Assembly (NCBI GenBank): GCA_023105745.1
Contig: JALGQZ010000008.1
Span: 44,761,618-44,825,617 of the forward strand
DNA from: Austropuccinia psidii
Taxonomy: Eukaryota > Basidiomycota > Pucciniomycetes > Pucciniales > Sphaerophragmiaceae
Direction of reading: 5' to 3'
Length of the DNA: 64,000 nt
The translations under genes were made by a program, and so were the position numbers. Position 1 is the stretch's first letter, and each line of letters starts with the position of its first letter. Positions 23,804 to 38,137 of the stretch are shown in pieces. The notes beneath the pieces were generated by a model, which was not told where the DNA came from, made no database searches, and saw nothing but the letters and a program-made list of their open reading frames with translations.

Positions 23804-26800
23804 TTATGAATAAAAATTCAGGAAAAACTAATTTATTATAAAACCAAATTAAGTAGTACAATTATTATGATAGTTATCTTATTGTTAAATACTAATTGAG
23901 ACTTCTGAATAAAGTTCTCCAATTTAAAATACACAAAACTGAATAATATATTTTAAATTTCATAAAGAGGGTATAATTTTCAGTATATTTAGAGGGGATG
24001 CTAATAATCCTTGGCACCAGTAATTATTGGCTAGTTCTGGAATTCAAAGAAGTCTCAAAAATCATTTCTCCCTAAAGTTACTTTCTATTATTCATCCCAC
24101 AAAAAAGAAGCTCCTATAGTGTGACATATGCCTCCATGCCTTCCATGGGAATGCCAGTCTAAATACCCTCCTTCTATTTATTAATAGATCTATTTCATAA
24201 TTCCATAAGGGGGACAAAAGAATTAAATGAAAAGTATAATTCCTAACATAAAAATACATATTTATGAATCTTTGATCATGAATTCTCAATCAATTGCTAA
24301 CTTGATTTAAGTAATATTTCTGAATAAAACTAATTAACTGGTTCTTTCACTGTTGATCCTTTATAAATAACTCCAGAAAATTAAGTATTTTATTTTGACC
24401 ATTTCTTTGTAGAAGAAGATAAATATTCTTTTTTGAATCACTTTGATAATGTATGTTTCCTTTCTTGAACCTAATATGATATAAATTCAATGAGAATTTT
24501 AATGAAACTTTGATAAAATGAAAAAAAACTCTTAGCATGATTCTCAATAGAGTATTAGTAATGAAAAAGTGGTATGCTTTCACTGGAATATTTTTTTCAA
24601 GTTGGTTAATACTTTCAATATCCTGAGCCTCTGAAACTTGATTCCACTTAGATTCCTATAATCTTCCTTTTTTAGTTTTACTTAAGCATCCAAGTAAATA
24701 CCATTTATAAATACACTTCCTTAAAAGGTGATTTTGAGTCCCACTCCTTGCAGACCATTTGAGGCCAGAAGGAATTCCATATATGGTTCTCTTTTTAAAT
24801 TAGAAATTAAAGCCTCCTGCTCCAACTAATTAGGTTTCTCATCAATATTTGCAAAAATTGGATTTATAGATTTCAAAGCAATACATATACCAAAATTCCA
24901 TTCTAAAGCAATAAGTATCCATATTCTTTAACGTTAAATCATAAAAATATCACTTAAAAGTCAATAAATGTTACAAATTGTGGGAATACTACTCATTTTG
25001 GAGTTGACAGACGAATGCTTTGCTGAGATAAGGGAATTGCAAGAATATTTTCAATTTTAGCTCTCTCCAAAAATTTGCTAATGTGGACCTTTGTCATTCT
25101 ATAATGGAATTTCAAATAATTGTGTGCTGGTTAATTATTTTACTCAATATTATCCTGTTCAGGTGTTTAATCACTTAACAAATGATGGGGCCACACAACT
25201 TGAGTTTACAAAAATTCTTGAAAGAGTAGTGGAATTAATGCAAGCCTACTTATATCAGCTGATTTAGAGAAATTATATAGTGGTAGTGTATACTTTGAAA
25301 GTGGATCATAAATATGTCAATTACTACTTGGGGGTAGGTTTTTCAAATAATATTCCTTATTTTGGTGAGCACAAAATGAGGTAATGCCAGCTGAAGGGTA
25401 TAGTGATTAAAATAGTAAGCCTCTTTTACTATGTACAAAATCCTGCTATTCTGAAGTGTTCTCATAGGAATAGTGTAACATGTTTCTATAAAAACTTTGA
25501 TAATATTACTATCAATAAAGAGTACCGTGACTGTCCTTATAAAACATAATAAAGTAATTTATTATAAACACAAATACATAATCAATTTATTCATGTTTTC
25601 TTTTATTTTCTTTAAACTACTAGTATTCATAAAAGCAAGCAGTAATTGTCTATTCCAATCAATTACAAGAATTATTAATAATAAAACTTCTTATTAAAAA
25701 AATTAATTTGAATATACAATTCTATTTTTCAAGAAGAATTATAAGTGTAATTCTTGAATAAAGCTACAAACTAGAGAGAAAATATAATAATTAAGAAAAA
25801 ACACTCACTAATACTCCAAAAATATCTTCAAAAGAATAGGTAGAGTGATTTGACAGATTATTTGTGGATTTAAAGGATCAAAACTGATATATAGCAGTAA
25901 TACAAAGATATAATAGTTAAAGAATATTTAAAATATTATGTATTTATTATTTCATGTCTTTCTTATTGATTTGGAAAGAATTAAAACACTCAAGAGAAGA
26001 TTTAACTAATACCTACTTGTTGGTACTAATGATGAGTGAATAATAAGATGATCAGGAAAAATAGCAAGAGGAGGCCTCCTTTGAGTTAAAAACAGCTCAA
26101 ATAGGCATTAAATGAAGCAAAAAAAACCCACTGAGTGAGAAACAAGATATCCTCTTTGGATTATCTATTAAATCCTGTGTTGTCATGTAAGATTATTATA
26201 ATTACTTAATTAAGTCATTTTATGTGACTACCAACAAATTTATGGCTAAAGAATAAAGGAGTAAAAACTGTAAATCGTATTTTAGTTAAGAATAAACATT
26301 AATTTCTGAAATTTATTAATGTTATTATTACAGATTGTATTTTCTGTGAATTTTTTCAGATTCAGTGTTTCACTTGGAATAATCAAGAATGGACTGTAAG
26401 TAAAACCTTTAAGTTAAATTATGAAGCCATAGTTTGTTTGGTTTTTATATGTATTATCTATTTCTCCATTGGTCCTGGAATATTCAGAAGTATTTATTTA
26501 GAATTGGATTTTTCATCAATTTTTGAAGTTTTTACCTTATTTCTACATAGAAAAGCAAATAGCACAGTAATATCTGGTTGCCATGAAGTAAATGCTTAGA
26601 TACTAGTACCAAAAGGGCTTTAACTCCTCTTTTAAGGTTCATACATGGAAAATTGCTAATAATTAACATGTTTACAGGAGTCAGAGTCGCTCATCACCTC
26701 CTTGTCACATTAAAATAGCAGCTTATTTGCTATTTTGTCATCATTTGATGGGACTTTAGCTTTGTAACCATGTTACCAAAATATTTTGATAGACTAATGG

Positions 26801-27340
26801 GGCCAGGATAAACCATGGATACAGAGTTTGGAGCTATTAAGGCCTCAAAGGCCTCAGAAGTTGGGTACACTGGCTCTCTTTGATGTCTTTTGTCCCCCTT
26901 AGCTATTTTCACATTCAAAATAGTAATTCAGGCTTAAGGACTGATATCCACTATGGATGTATTGAAGCTTTAAGTAATAATACAGTACTAATTAAGCTGC
27001 ACAAAAATGAAGAATTCTATTTCTAGCTTATATACAACATGCAATTTGTCACATTACCATTCTTTGGCATGAAATTGAGAAAAACAAAAAAATTCACAAT
27101 TCTTTTGTGTGGTGTTGAAGTATTTTTTATATTATCAGCTCATAGATTTAATTTAAGGTTATTAAATCAATGAAGCTACCCTAGGTAAACTTTTGTGTAG
27201 AATTCAAATCTAGCCTTAAATCCATGGATTTACTTACTCACAAAAAAGATATTCATCTTTTGTGGAATAAAACATGAAGAATTTTGAGCATATGCATGAC
27301 TTATGGGTTATGCATGGTGAATAGTTACTTTTAATATTAA
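23804..27340. other. AT-rich region, no gene seen
   Basis: No coding or RNA signal recognised on either strand; short open frames only. Confidence 0.6.
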
Positions 27341-27383
27341 TTGTGGCCTATTTGGGTATGTAAAATATACCTCAAGGCTCACA
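27341..27383 (-). repeat. family B-like LTR terminus
   Basis: TTGTGGCCTATTTGGGTATG followed by AAGGCTCACA matches the last about 40 bp of the family B LTR (47140-47182). The body upstream is too diverged to bound. Confidence 0.55.
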
Positions 27384-30300
27384 TGTATCCATAAATGACA
27401 ATAGAATGAGGAGATGATTTATTCTATTTTGTATTGGTCCACCAGTGGGAAATAAAAATATTGAGATATTCAGACTTATCACAGATTGATAATATAATGA
27501 ATTCTCACTGCACACATGGATAATAAAGTTTGATTTAAGTAAATATATTCTTAGGAATGGAATATTTTCATATTGAGCTAATCCATACTTCCTGTGCCTC
27601 ATCCAAAATGACACAATTCCACACATTATCAAAAATCCAAGATATTTTGCCATTGCTATGAGCCTATCTTTTATTCATTAATAGGTCATAGATTGCTATA
27701 ATTATTTCTGAATTATAGCCATGATATATTTGCTGTAATTTACAACTGTGACCATAATATGGAAGGATGTTTACCCTTGAGGAAGATGTATTAGTGCATA
27801 TTTGATTTGACCAATTTTCAATAAAATGTGGTGAAAATATGATTAATTTTGCATTCTTTCAATTCATATTATGGAAATAATATCTGGAGTTTTGATTCTT
27901 TCTTTATCAAGTGACTAGAAAATTAGATATATTCCTTGGATAGATTTTTCCAAGGCCCACCTAATCAGAAAGGATACATCCAAGGGGAGTATGAGAACAA
28001 GAGTCACTAATTTGCAAGACCACCTTTGAATTAATCAAGTAATTAAATTGATAATTTTTTTATTTTAAGTAGGAAGAAGATTACCACAGATTCAAGGCTT
28101 ATTTTACATTTGTAATTTATTGATCCATCAGGAATACCAGACCTAAATTCTTATGCTGGTGCAATTCTGGGCCAGGATGTGGGATTTGATTTTAAAATAG
28201 AGGAATATCAGTTCCACTTTGTGTGTCTAGAGATTCTTCATTTCTCTGGAGTTTGAAAAGATTTCCTAGAAATAAAAATGAGATATTTTCATTTTATTGA
28301 AGTACAAATTTGAAGCCTGAATTATTTTCATGTCGCATTTTAAATACAGAGTTTTGAGAAAGAGTATAAATTATTTTGGGTGTTTGACTTGAAAATTCAA
28401 AGAGAAATATCTATATATCTATAGTTTCTTTTCTTTAATATTGCTAAAATTAAATGCACTTCCAATGAAGAGTTTTTGGGTGTTTTTTTCCCATATCCCA
28501 CCAGGACCTGATAACAACAATATTTTAAGTTGTCCGAACATTTTAAAAAATGGAGAGTTTAGGCTTTTATGGAGATTTCTCCAAGATTGTCAATTTTTAA
28601 AGGTAAAAATAAAAATTTGATCATAATTAAAGTACAAGATCCTTCAATTATTAGATTGCTTGGAGGTTTAATAGTTCATATTTTGAATACTCAGGAAAAC
28701 AATAGTAGGCAAAATTCCTAAGCACTGAGGGAGCTGTGAATGCATTCTTCAAGAGGAATCTATATTTTTAACTGAAGAGTGTAGGAGTTTTGATTTTGGG
28801 GAATTAGGGAGGAAGAATTGCTTCCTTTATATTCTGTTTGTCTCTTTTTGCCAATATTGTAATCAAAAATGTGGTAGACATTGTTCTATATATATTGCTT
28901 ATATCCAAAACGTGAATTTGAATCTTCTGAAATATCTCAATAAGGGATTAACTTTACAGAAATTATTCTCCATTCTTTCATTTAGATATTTTCTGAATTT
29001 TATGAGCCATAAAGACCACCTTTGAGGCTATCACAACCCATGGCTTCACTTTTATATGACCAATTTAAACATTTTTTGGTAGTCTTAAAATCTTCTGGGG
29101 TATTCCAGATATTCAAAGCTGTAGTATTACCCTTACAGTTCATTCTTTAAAAGGAAAATTCCAATTGAAGGAAGTACCATTGTACTTCAATGTCAAAAGA
29201 TAATTAACATTTAATATTTGTCAATTTGAAGAATCATGATCTGATTGATTGAAGAAATCAAATGTGGAGCCTCAAATCTGAAATTTATTGAAGAAACTAG
29301 CTAAATAAATTTAAGCCTATAAATTAGCTAAATTATGAATCAAAATGGATATTTGTGAGAAAAAAATTCCATGTTTTGTATGTATTAAAAATTTTGTTTT
29401 TCAGATGCTAGATTGGAACAAATATGGGGTACATAATGAAAAAATATTTTATTTTTCTTCTTGGAGATTCATTCAGCCATATATTTGAGAAGCTTCACTG
29501 ACCTAGCTAGAAGCTGTGTTGAAAAAGAAAAGAAAGCATTAATTCCATAATCTATTGAGGTAAAGTATGATGTGGATATATTTTTTTCTTTCCAAATGAT
29601 GCAAAAAGAGCCATTACATTTGGAAGATTCAAATCCAAAATTATGAAAAAAGAAAGAGGAATTCAACAAGGTCTTGTTTATTGGGAACCAGACAAAGAAG
29701 GAAAAAAGATACTAATAAGGATCTTGGTGTGGTTTGTTGAGGAATTTTGTAATGGTGTAGGTTAAGCTTAAAGTTAATTTGAATTGAGGGAATTTTTGAT
29801 TAATTACCAAGAGTTTGGGCTTTCAAATATTTAAGCTAACATTTTATATATTTAAAGAAACCATTTGGTAATATATTGAACTTTTCACCAAGGAAGGCCT
29901 CCAGGGTAGAAGAAACATCTGTAACTTGAGAAATTTAGTGATATTCCTCTGTATTTTGTCTGAGTTTCCATGTTTTGCAATTATTTCATATTTTGTGAAT
30001 GACTTTCTTTAACCTTGAGGATGCAGAAAACCTGAATTCAATGATGAATATTTAGTAATCTTTGATGAGATTTTGTTGGAAGAAGGAAGACTATTAAAAA
30101 GGAATTTAAATGAAGCTTTGATATACCCTGAAATTTTATTAAAAGGATTCAAAAAAGAAACTGAAACAATATATTTTGATTTTTCATTGATTACTATAGC
30201 TCTTTTTTTATCAAAAAACAAGTTTAATATCTCAATAGAGCCTCAGAAACTATGGGAATTATATTTAAAAGAAGTTGGTATGTCAGATTTTTTCTGATGT

Positions 30301-30707
30301 TCTGGATGAGATCTTTTCCACCTTCTGTTATTCTATGAGCTATAATTAAAGATTTGGTTTTGTAATAGCTTTTATCTTTTATATGGTTGAAATAGGATTA
30401 ATTTGTAAGAATAAAAGGAATGACTATAGAAAAAACTTTGAGAGTTTTTATAATAAAAGAATAAGACAAGGCAATTTTGCAAAAAAAAATTAAATATTGC
30501 CAATCAGATTTTGAGATTTTAGGATCAAGAGAAAGACAGTTTCTCATCAATTGAAAAATGGAAAGTGGAGAAAGAACCATAAACATTATTCAAATCCAAA
30601 ATAATGTCAAATGTTCAAAAAAGGGCTCTATGAAGACTCAAAAAGTGTAAACAAAAACTAAAAAACTTTTTGTGATGAGAAATAGTTAGGAAGTCTTGCA
30701 AAGGTTT
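27384..30707. other. AT-rich region, no gene seen
   Basis: Lies on the internal side of the LTR-like terminus and may be a decayed Gypsy interior, but no pol or gag motif could be recognised. Small plus-strand frame at 30073-30297 has no supporting feature. Confidence 0.5.
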
Positions 30708-32110
30708 TGAGCCTTAGAGTTTTTTCATATACCCAAGAGGACACAAATCATTAAATTAAATTATAATTACAAATAATAAATTCATTTTTGATATAAAAAC
30801 AAAATTGAAATGAAAATAGAAATATTAAATACAAAAATGAAATTTCTAATCATCATTCAATGTTAAATTTTCAAAATGTGAAAATATATATTTCTATGAA
30901 AAAATCAAGTAAAAATAAATTTTCATCAAAAAAAGTAAAAGTAAAATAATTTTTGGAAGAAATTTATAATTTTTTTTCCAATAAATGAGCTTTTAAAAAT
31001 TATTTCACCATTGGATTCCTCATAAAAAAATAGGTGGGGTCACCTCTGAGAAAAAGTTCCATAACTCAACTCTAAGTAAGCTTAAATTAAGTTTTTAGTA
31101 TTTTCTGTATGAAAATCTGAAAATCCTCAAAATTTTCATTTGATTAAAGCCACACATGGTGTTAACCATAAATTTTTGCATCAAACTTGAGGTGTGGTAT
31201 AGTCCAGAATTTACAAGCAATTGAAGTATTCTCAACTTAAATGTCAAAATTTGCATGTGTATTACATAAGTGAACTTAAATTTACATATGAGTAATTAAT
31301 AATTACACTTTTTTACTTTAATTTTTAAATTAAATTACATATGTTAATCTTTAGTATAATACATAATGTGGAAATCAAGAAAAATAAATTGAAAAGATTA
31401 ATTTGAGGGGGAAAGGGAATCTTGGCTTCAAGGGTTCCAGAATCCCCCAAATTCCTTGCTTTAACGGAATTAAATGTCAAATTCCATGCAAAGTTTTATC
31501 ACTTTTTGGCCTGTAATTGAGTCACAGGGTCTGTGAGTCAATTTATGATGAGTTTTTGATACTTACCAGGGAGGTTTTAGCAGTTTCCAGGAGGGTGAAA
31601 TTACCCTTGAGTTAAAAAACCTAGTGAAAACAGTTCTCTCTGACTTGAAGGTCTCCTACATACATTCTAACTTGTTTTGAAGGCTTTAAACTAAGTATTA
31701 ATATAGAAAATTGGCTGGTTTGAAGGACCAAAATTACCAAAACAAGCCCCTTTTTGGTCCAAAAAGGAGTTTAATGATGCCAAAATTGGCTTTTCTGTTG
31801 TCATGGTGCTTTCAACTACTGATTATATTTAAATTCATTTTTGAAGAAGGAAAATTGGTGGCTATAAAAGAATTTCTTATTTTCCCACTTTTCTCTTCAT
31901 TGCAGTATCTTTTCTTTCATAATTAAGCTTAAAAACTGTTAAGGCAATTCATAAAAAAATCCAACCACCAATTTTGAAATAATTTTAAACCTTTTTACAA
32001 TTTGAAAAAATTATCATAATTATTTTTACCCTTGAATGATGCCAAAAGTGAATTAAAGCATCTTTAATCACTGTTAACTTTGTCACTCTGCTTCCAAACT
32101 GTAAGGTTTG
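30708..32110 (+). repeat. diverged family B LTR, inverted orientation
   Basis: Starts TTTTGAGCCTTAGAG followed by CATATACCCAAGAGG, the inverse of the family B terminus. It contains the inverted TTGAGTCACAGGGTCTGTG block (about 31517) and the AAAGCATCTTTAATCACTG block (about 32056). The distal end is unresolved. Orientation is opposite to the copies at 4.8, 15.1 and 45.4 kb. Confidence 0.65.
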
Positions 32111-34440
32111 ACTATGAAACAATAAGTGAAAATTACTAATATTTAGCTTATTGTACTCTGAATGTCCTTATAAATAGAACAAATAAGATAAAAGTAATTA
32201 TTATAGTTATGGCGTAAAAATAATTATATTATTAAATAAATATATTAATAATTAATAATTAATATATCAAGAATCTCTTTATTATTGTTACAAACAAATA
32301 ATAAAGGCGTAAAAAATTTCTTTTTATTAATAAGAAACAATTAATAGCTAAAACATTACTAATATTAAAGTTATTTATTAATATAAATACTATTTATATT
32401 AATTGAATAATTATTAATGGTAATAATAGAGAGAAATTATTATAATAAGAGAAAATAACCTACTTTTGATGCTTAATATAATAATTTTGGAAGAATTTAT
32501 GCCTAATAATGTAAATACAACTTATTTGAATTGTATTTATCAATAAAAATCAAAGAAATTTACAAATTTTCTTGATTTCATGTGGAAATGAGATTTTTAA
32601 GAGATTTATAACAAAACAAGAGTACAATTGAAGTAATCATGTCAAAAATAAAGATTATAATTAAGATAGCTTTTGGTATTTGATAAGATAAGAGAATTAT
32701 ATATAAAGAATAAAAGATCTTACCTTTTGATGTAATTGTTTGAATTGTTTTGATGCGTCTGAGGGGGAAATAGAGTAAAAAGAGCTCTATTTATGGTAAA
32801 TACCTCCCTTCTAGAGTTCATTAGGCTTCTAGTAGACGTGTACTGATGGTATCCACTGTAAATGATCATTATTTTAAGGTTTAGTGATGATTACATCATG
32901 ATCAAACCATCTTATCTCATCATTAGGCCATTATATAGAGCTATCACTATATCTCTAAGTTTGATGACATCATAGGCTTGGAAGAAGCCTAAGCTTTGTG
33001 GATTTTATTAGTATTAATCATAATCTACTAGTATTCACCAGTTTTATCACTTTTATAACTGTTAAACTTAAAATGAGATTATAGTGAGTGATTGTAACAA
33101 CCACTAATCAGGGGTAAGGGTATTCATACTTACACCCACTCAAACACCTCAAACCAGAAAATCCACTGTGTGTCTCAGCATTCAGTTTCAGAAATCTTCC
33201 TTGATGAAACATGCATACAGTCTGGCTCATAAATACAGCCTGTTGATACTTGTACAGGTTGGAATTACCCAATACAGTTTGGATACATCATTTCCAAACT
33301 GTATGATCACTCAATACCACCACTCCTCTTGTACAGATCCTGCACATCCGTACAGGACCTGTATTGGCTAGACTCAATTCAATCATCAAATCTTCTCAAG
33401 CAAATTCTCTGTCTGGATCAGGGCTGGTGATTCTCACATATACCAGCCCCTCTTTCTCCCCCCTGGGGATTTCTCCCCAGTTAGTTAATTTAGTATATTT
33501 ATTATTTTATAATTATTCTTATCCTTATTTTTTGGTTATTATAATTATTTAATTTTAAGTTAGTCTTTTCCTTCTTTCTTTCTTTGCCTGTACAGTATTA
33601 GTTGGGTGGCCATATCCTTATTAACCCTTCTCTTTCCATTCTGACAGGTTGAAACAGTGGACTTGGACTTGCTTGTGGTTGGCTCTTTTATTCTTACTCT
33701 TATTATTTGTTGCTTCTTTTCTTATACTCTTTTATTTATTAAATCATCTCTTAACACTACTCAGTTTATTCTTTTATTACCATATCCTGAGCGCTCCATA
33801 AGTAAGTCCCAGTTTACTGAGTGCCAGGCCCTCTTCACTTAGAAGAGCCCCTGTGAAAGTGATCATAAATGATCAATTTTGAACTTAAACTTTGATCATT
33901 AATAACTTTTAAGTTATACACACTACAGCTATTCTGAGAGTTAATTTTAATAGCTTGGAATATCCTTATTGAAGCTCCAGGAGAATTTTATTACATCATC
34001 AAAACTCTATTTTTGATTATTTTTCTTGTAACTCATCTTTTCTGTCAAAATTTAATATTTTAAACTTCAAACCATGATTTCAAGGGGTTATATCTTGAAT
34101 ATTTTAATAAAAAATATGTCATTCTTCACAAATGAGCTAGTAGAATCTGACTTTCCACTTTTTTTAAGTTTGGACCACTTTCACAACAAAGTGGTCAACA
34201 GCTTCATTGATTTTAATCAATAATCCATTACAGTTTTTAACCTTGTTTATAGCTTGTGAAATAAAGTTCATTTCTATGTTCCTACAGTAACTACGTGGTG
34301 CATTTTCTTTTGGTTTATCACTCTATCATGTATATTTCAAGAGATATTGGCTAAAATCTTTGAATATATGTGTTGACCAAAAAAGTGCATATATTCAGCT
34401 TAACTCCTTAAGTATCGACTTTGGAGATTAGCTTCTTAAT
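32111..34440. other. AT-rich region with C/T-rich, hairpin-bearing core
   Basis: No gene recognised. 33050-33850 is less AT-rich, with C/T tracts and several TGTACAG words, and holds a 12-bp-arm hairpin (33272-33304). It may be an LTR of an unidentified family. A second hairpin with arms GACCACTTT and AAAGTGGTC lies at about 34174-34197. Confidence 0.45.
33272..33304. repeat. hairpin with 12-bp perfect arms
   Basis: ATACAGTTTGGA and TCCAAACTGTAT separated by nine bases. Confidence 0.8.
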
Positions 34441-34793
34441 TGTTTTATGTGTAAACATTTATGGTGAATCCAATAGTACAGTTCATTTTACATGTTTCTT
34501 CATTGGTATTTGAAATAATTAAGGATTCATGTTTTTTATAAGGTGTTATTACTTATAACTCATTAAATATTGACTTTACAGATATGCCATAAAAATGGTA
34601 TATGTGTATCTTACCATGAGGAATCCAATGGTGTAATTTATTTCACATGTTTATTCATTGTTTTTTTGAGTTAAACCAAGTTTTATGCCTATTTATGGCA
34701 GTTTTGTAGTTTTAAGGTAATTATTTTTAAAGGTATAATTATTTTAAATATTTCTTGTGACCTTTTTGGGTATGTGGTCATATCTCAAAGGTT
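34441..34793 (-). repeat. family B-like LTR end fragment
   Basis: Contains GAGGAATCCAATGGTG followed by an ACATGTTTATTCATTG block, as at about 46840, and the terminal TTTTTGGGTATGTGG...GGTTCACA. A related block with a diverged ATCCAATAGTACAG lies just upstream at about 34467, hinting at an internal duplication. Confidence 0.6.
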
Positions 34794-35453
34794 CACAGTG
34801 GCCAAAGGTCTTTTGGAATGATTCCAGGAGGATAAGAGTGAAACTTGGATTTTGGAGGCTTCAGAGGTGATAAAGTGTCTTTTGGGGTATTTGGACATTT
34901 TTGGGTTTTTGGCTAAATACAGCTTTAAAACTGTATTGTGTCAAAGTGCACAAAAATGCGCAAGAGTGTGAAAAATGCACAAATATGGAATTTAAGCCCC
35001 AAAAGGCCTGATATGGCCTTTTGGGCATATTTCACATAATACATGAGAAATATGGCCTAAATGGCTTAATACAGCCAAATGCGCAAAATGCCTCAAAGTG
35101 CCCAAAATTGCATCAAAGTGCGCAAACTGTATTTAAAGCTTAAAAGGCCAAATACAGGCTTTTGGGCTGTATTTTCCCTGTTGTATGGAAAATACCCAAG
35201 ATGCCCAAAAGCATAGAGACAGCCTAGAATGGCTTGATGATGGTGAAGGGGCCAGGTTGGCCCCAGATGATAAAATGACCATTAAGGCCATAAGGCATAA
35301 CAATCGCCAATTTGGCAAATGATTATGAATATGCCATGGATATGCCATATTGAGGTCCAAGAGGGTGGATTTCCATGGTTGTGACAATTTTTTCCTATAT
35401 GTACATTTAATTTAAGCTCATTTTCTTAAACTAATTTCATCTTATGTCATCAT
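34794..35453. other. spacer with short repeated words
   Basis: GTGCGCAAA/GTGCACAAA and AAAAGGCC/TTTTGGGC words recur, giving a low-complexity stretch. No gene seen. Confidence 0.5.
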
Positions 35454-35461
35454 ACCTCAAA
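35454..35461. repeat. hAT target site duplication (left)
   Basis: ACCTCAAA, matching ACCTCAAT at 38130-38137 in 7 of 8 positions. Confidence 0.7.
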
Positions 35462-38129
35462 CAAGGCTTCCTCCCATGGAAAAAAAACTGGGATAGGCCA
35501 AGCCCTATCCTGGCCCTGCAGTATTACAGGTATTGCAGGATGGATCATCTCCATCCTGGAAACTCCACAGCTTCAACCCTTTTTATGGGAGGGGATATAG
35601 GGGGATCTTTTTTTTCTGCAACCCCCAACCAATTTTTTCTTTTTACTTATTTTTTCCCTCTTTTTTTTCTATTGGTGTTTTTATAACCACCACTCAAAAA
35701 AAACCAAAAGATTATTGCAAAAGTCTTTATCTTTTTGTCTCACCTGTGTTTTTTTTTTCTATTTCTCTTTTTGAATTTATAACCATCACTCCAGAAAAAA
35801 TCACCTTCCACTAGCTCTTTTTTTTATAATTATTTTTTCTACTATGACTTCACAAAATAAAACACCAATCAGTGACACTGAAGAGACTACTCAGCCATCT
35901 CCAAAGGAAAATATTTGTGGGTTTGGGAATACTTTAAATACCTTGAGAAAAGTCTGGTTCAATGTCAATACCTTGATTTTTCTGGAAATCAATGCAATAA
36001 GAAGTTCAAAAAGGTTCAAACAGGCAGTACCAAAGGGATGACTGACCATCTCACAGGCTTGCACCTCATGAAGAAGCCAAGCAAGAATTCAAATGAGCCT
36101 CAAGAATCTATTGATAAGTTCTTGAATTCACAGCCACATAAAAAGGTATGCCTTTTTTTTTTATTAATTTGATACTAATTACAAGCTTAATTTACAGGTC
36201 TTATGCTTAGAAACCCTCAAGACTGCACTGGTTTATTTCATCTCAGAGTGCAACTTATCAATCTCAATAACTGAATTGAGTTCCTTTCAATCCCTTCTGC
36301 ATTGAATCTCATGGTTCATCAAACAGCCCTCACAGCCCACCTCTCTCACATGTTCTTTTTTGACCAAGAACATATCTGCAAGCTCCTTCTAGTTAATGGC
36401 CAATTTATTTCTTTTACAATGGATACTTGTACAAGCCCTAATGTGACAGCTTTCATTGCTTTCACAGCTCATTTTATGGATGAAAACTATAAACTCACCT
36501 CACTTGTTTTGGGACTTTATAAAATTGTAGGTGAGTATCTATTTTTTCAAATTTCTTCCTTCATTAACTGACAATTACTTTAGGTTATCACTCTGGGGCT
36601 TCTCTAGCAAAAGCCTTTTTCAAAATCATTTCACAATACAATCTCAACCAATGCATCAGTCAACAATTTTATGAATCAATAAACTCAATCCTTATTTCCA
36701 ACATATACAGCCTATACCCAAGAAATTGGTTGCATGTCTCACACCAGACACCTGGCAGCATGTGATGGCTTTAAGGCATTGGGAAATACAGCATCAGATG
36801 CACTAGCCTCATATATTAAAACTGATCCAATGGAAATTACAAACTTAGTGAGTCCCCCAGATGGACTCAATCTCAAATATGATTCAATTATCACTTGCAT
36901 AGGATGACTGGCCTCATATTTGCATCAAAGCCCTCAAAGACATGAAAAATTCATTACAACCATAAAGCTAGTATACAATTATTACAGACCAAAAAATGCC
37001 ACCATGCTTCTGTCTCATGTACCTACTTAATGGAATTCTACATATGAAATGCTCAATCAAGCATTAATGTTAAAAGAGGCCTACAATCAATTTACCTCAT
37101 TGCCAAATTTGGCATCATACCAATTGACTGTCCTTGAATGGGACAAGGTGAGGTTTATGGTTGACTTTCTACATCCACTCTATGAGGCAACTGCAATTGT
37201 TTGTGGAGAAGATTAATCCACTATCAATCATGCATTTCCACTGTAAATCATGCTTCTTAAGAGAATTAACAAGGTAAGTCAATATTTTGATGGCTTAATT
37301 TCTTGTTTTGCAGAATGCTAACAAACAAAACAACCAAAACTATGGCAGGAATTCAACCAGTATGATGTTGTACCAATGGAAGAAGCCACCTCTGCAATTC
37401 ATGAGAAATTATCAAAATATCTCCAGTTGTTGCTCCAGAAGACACCGGTCATTTGCACTTCAAGCTCAAGTTCTTCATTGTACATGAAGCAATGCTGGCT
37501 CCTTTTCGAACTACAGCAAATCAATGTTTGCTCTGTTTTAAATAACAAGCCAAGGAAAACTTTAAGTATTCACCTGAGAACAGTTCCAAACAAACAGGTA
37601 TGAACAAGCATTCAGCAGTGGGCTCATTTGATGACATGTATCCTTCCTCCTCTCTGGAAAACAACACTCTTGAAACAGAACTTAATCGATTCCTTGCAGA
37701 ACCACCCAAGCCAAAAACAAAAAACATTTTACTTTTTTGGAAGTCATGTACAAAAATCTTCCCAACCCTTTCACAGATGGCCTACAAGTGCACCATCTGA
37801 GTGGGTTTTTTTCAGGTGGGAGGAAAATACTTAGTTATCAGTGTTCTTCTCTTTCATTCATGCATGTTGAACAGTTGGATTGCTTAAAGGATTGGTCCCA
37901 AAGGTTTGGCCACTTATACTCTTAGTTTTGTTTATTTCTTTATTCTGTTTCTGCTATGTTATCTCTCAAAGTTGGCTGTCATAAAATTCAAATATTATAT
38001 ACAGGTTTTGTATCAGTCCCCTTTTGGGATGCCATGTGTTCCGTCCCCCTATCCCTCCGGGGAGTAAGATTTTTTTGTAACAAAAATTTGGCCCCACCCC
38101 TTTCCCATCGAAGCCGGGCGGCAGCCTTG
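35462..38129 (+). mobile_element. hAT DNA transposon, defective, 2668 bp
   Basis: The left end CAAGGCTTCCTCCC and the right end, inverted, CAAGGCTGCCGCCC form imperfect terminal repeats. An 8-bp flanking repeat (7/8) is the duplication length typical for hAT. The interior encodes a broken hAT transposase on the plus strand. It sits about 1.6 kb upstream of the SEC20 start. Confidence 0.78.
35844..37925 (+). pseudogene. hAT transposase (BED finger to dimerisation domain)
   Basis: Order of remnants: an ATG with a short acidic leader; a BED-like zinc finger (QCQYLDF..QCNKKFKK..HLTGLHLM, about 35960-36080); the first catalytic block (FTMDTCTSPNVTAFIAFTAH, about 36417-36476) ending at a probable intron (GTGAGT at about 36531 to AG at about 36583); weak middle fragments; and the C-terminal hAT dimerisation region (EPPKPKTKNILLFWKS, then VFFSGGRKILSYQCSS, ending HLYS at 37925). 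Many stops and frame changes separate these parts (for example a stop before 36302 and a frame change near 37797), so no functional transposase can be made. Family assignment rests on the TSPN-AF block and the C-terminal RKIL-RSSL-like motif. Confidence 0.78.
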
Positions 38130-38137
38130 ACCTCAAT
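38130..38137. repeat. hAT target site duplication (right)
   Basis: ACCTCAAT directly after the right terminal repeat; one mismatch to the left copy. Confidence 0.7.
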
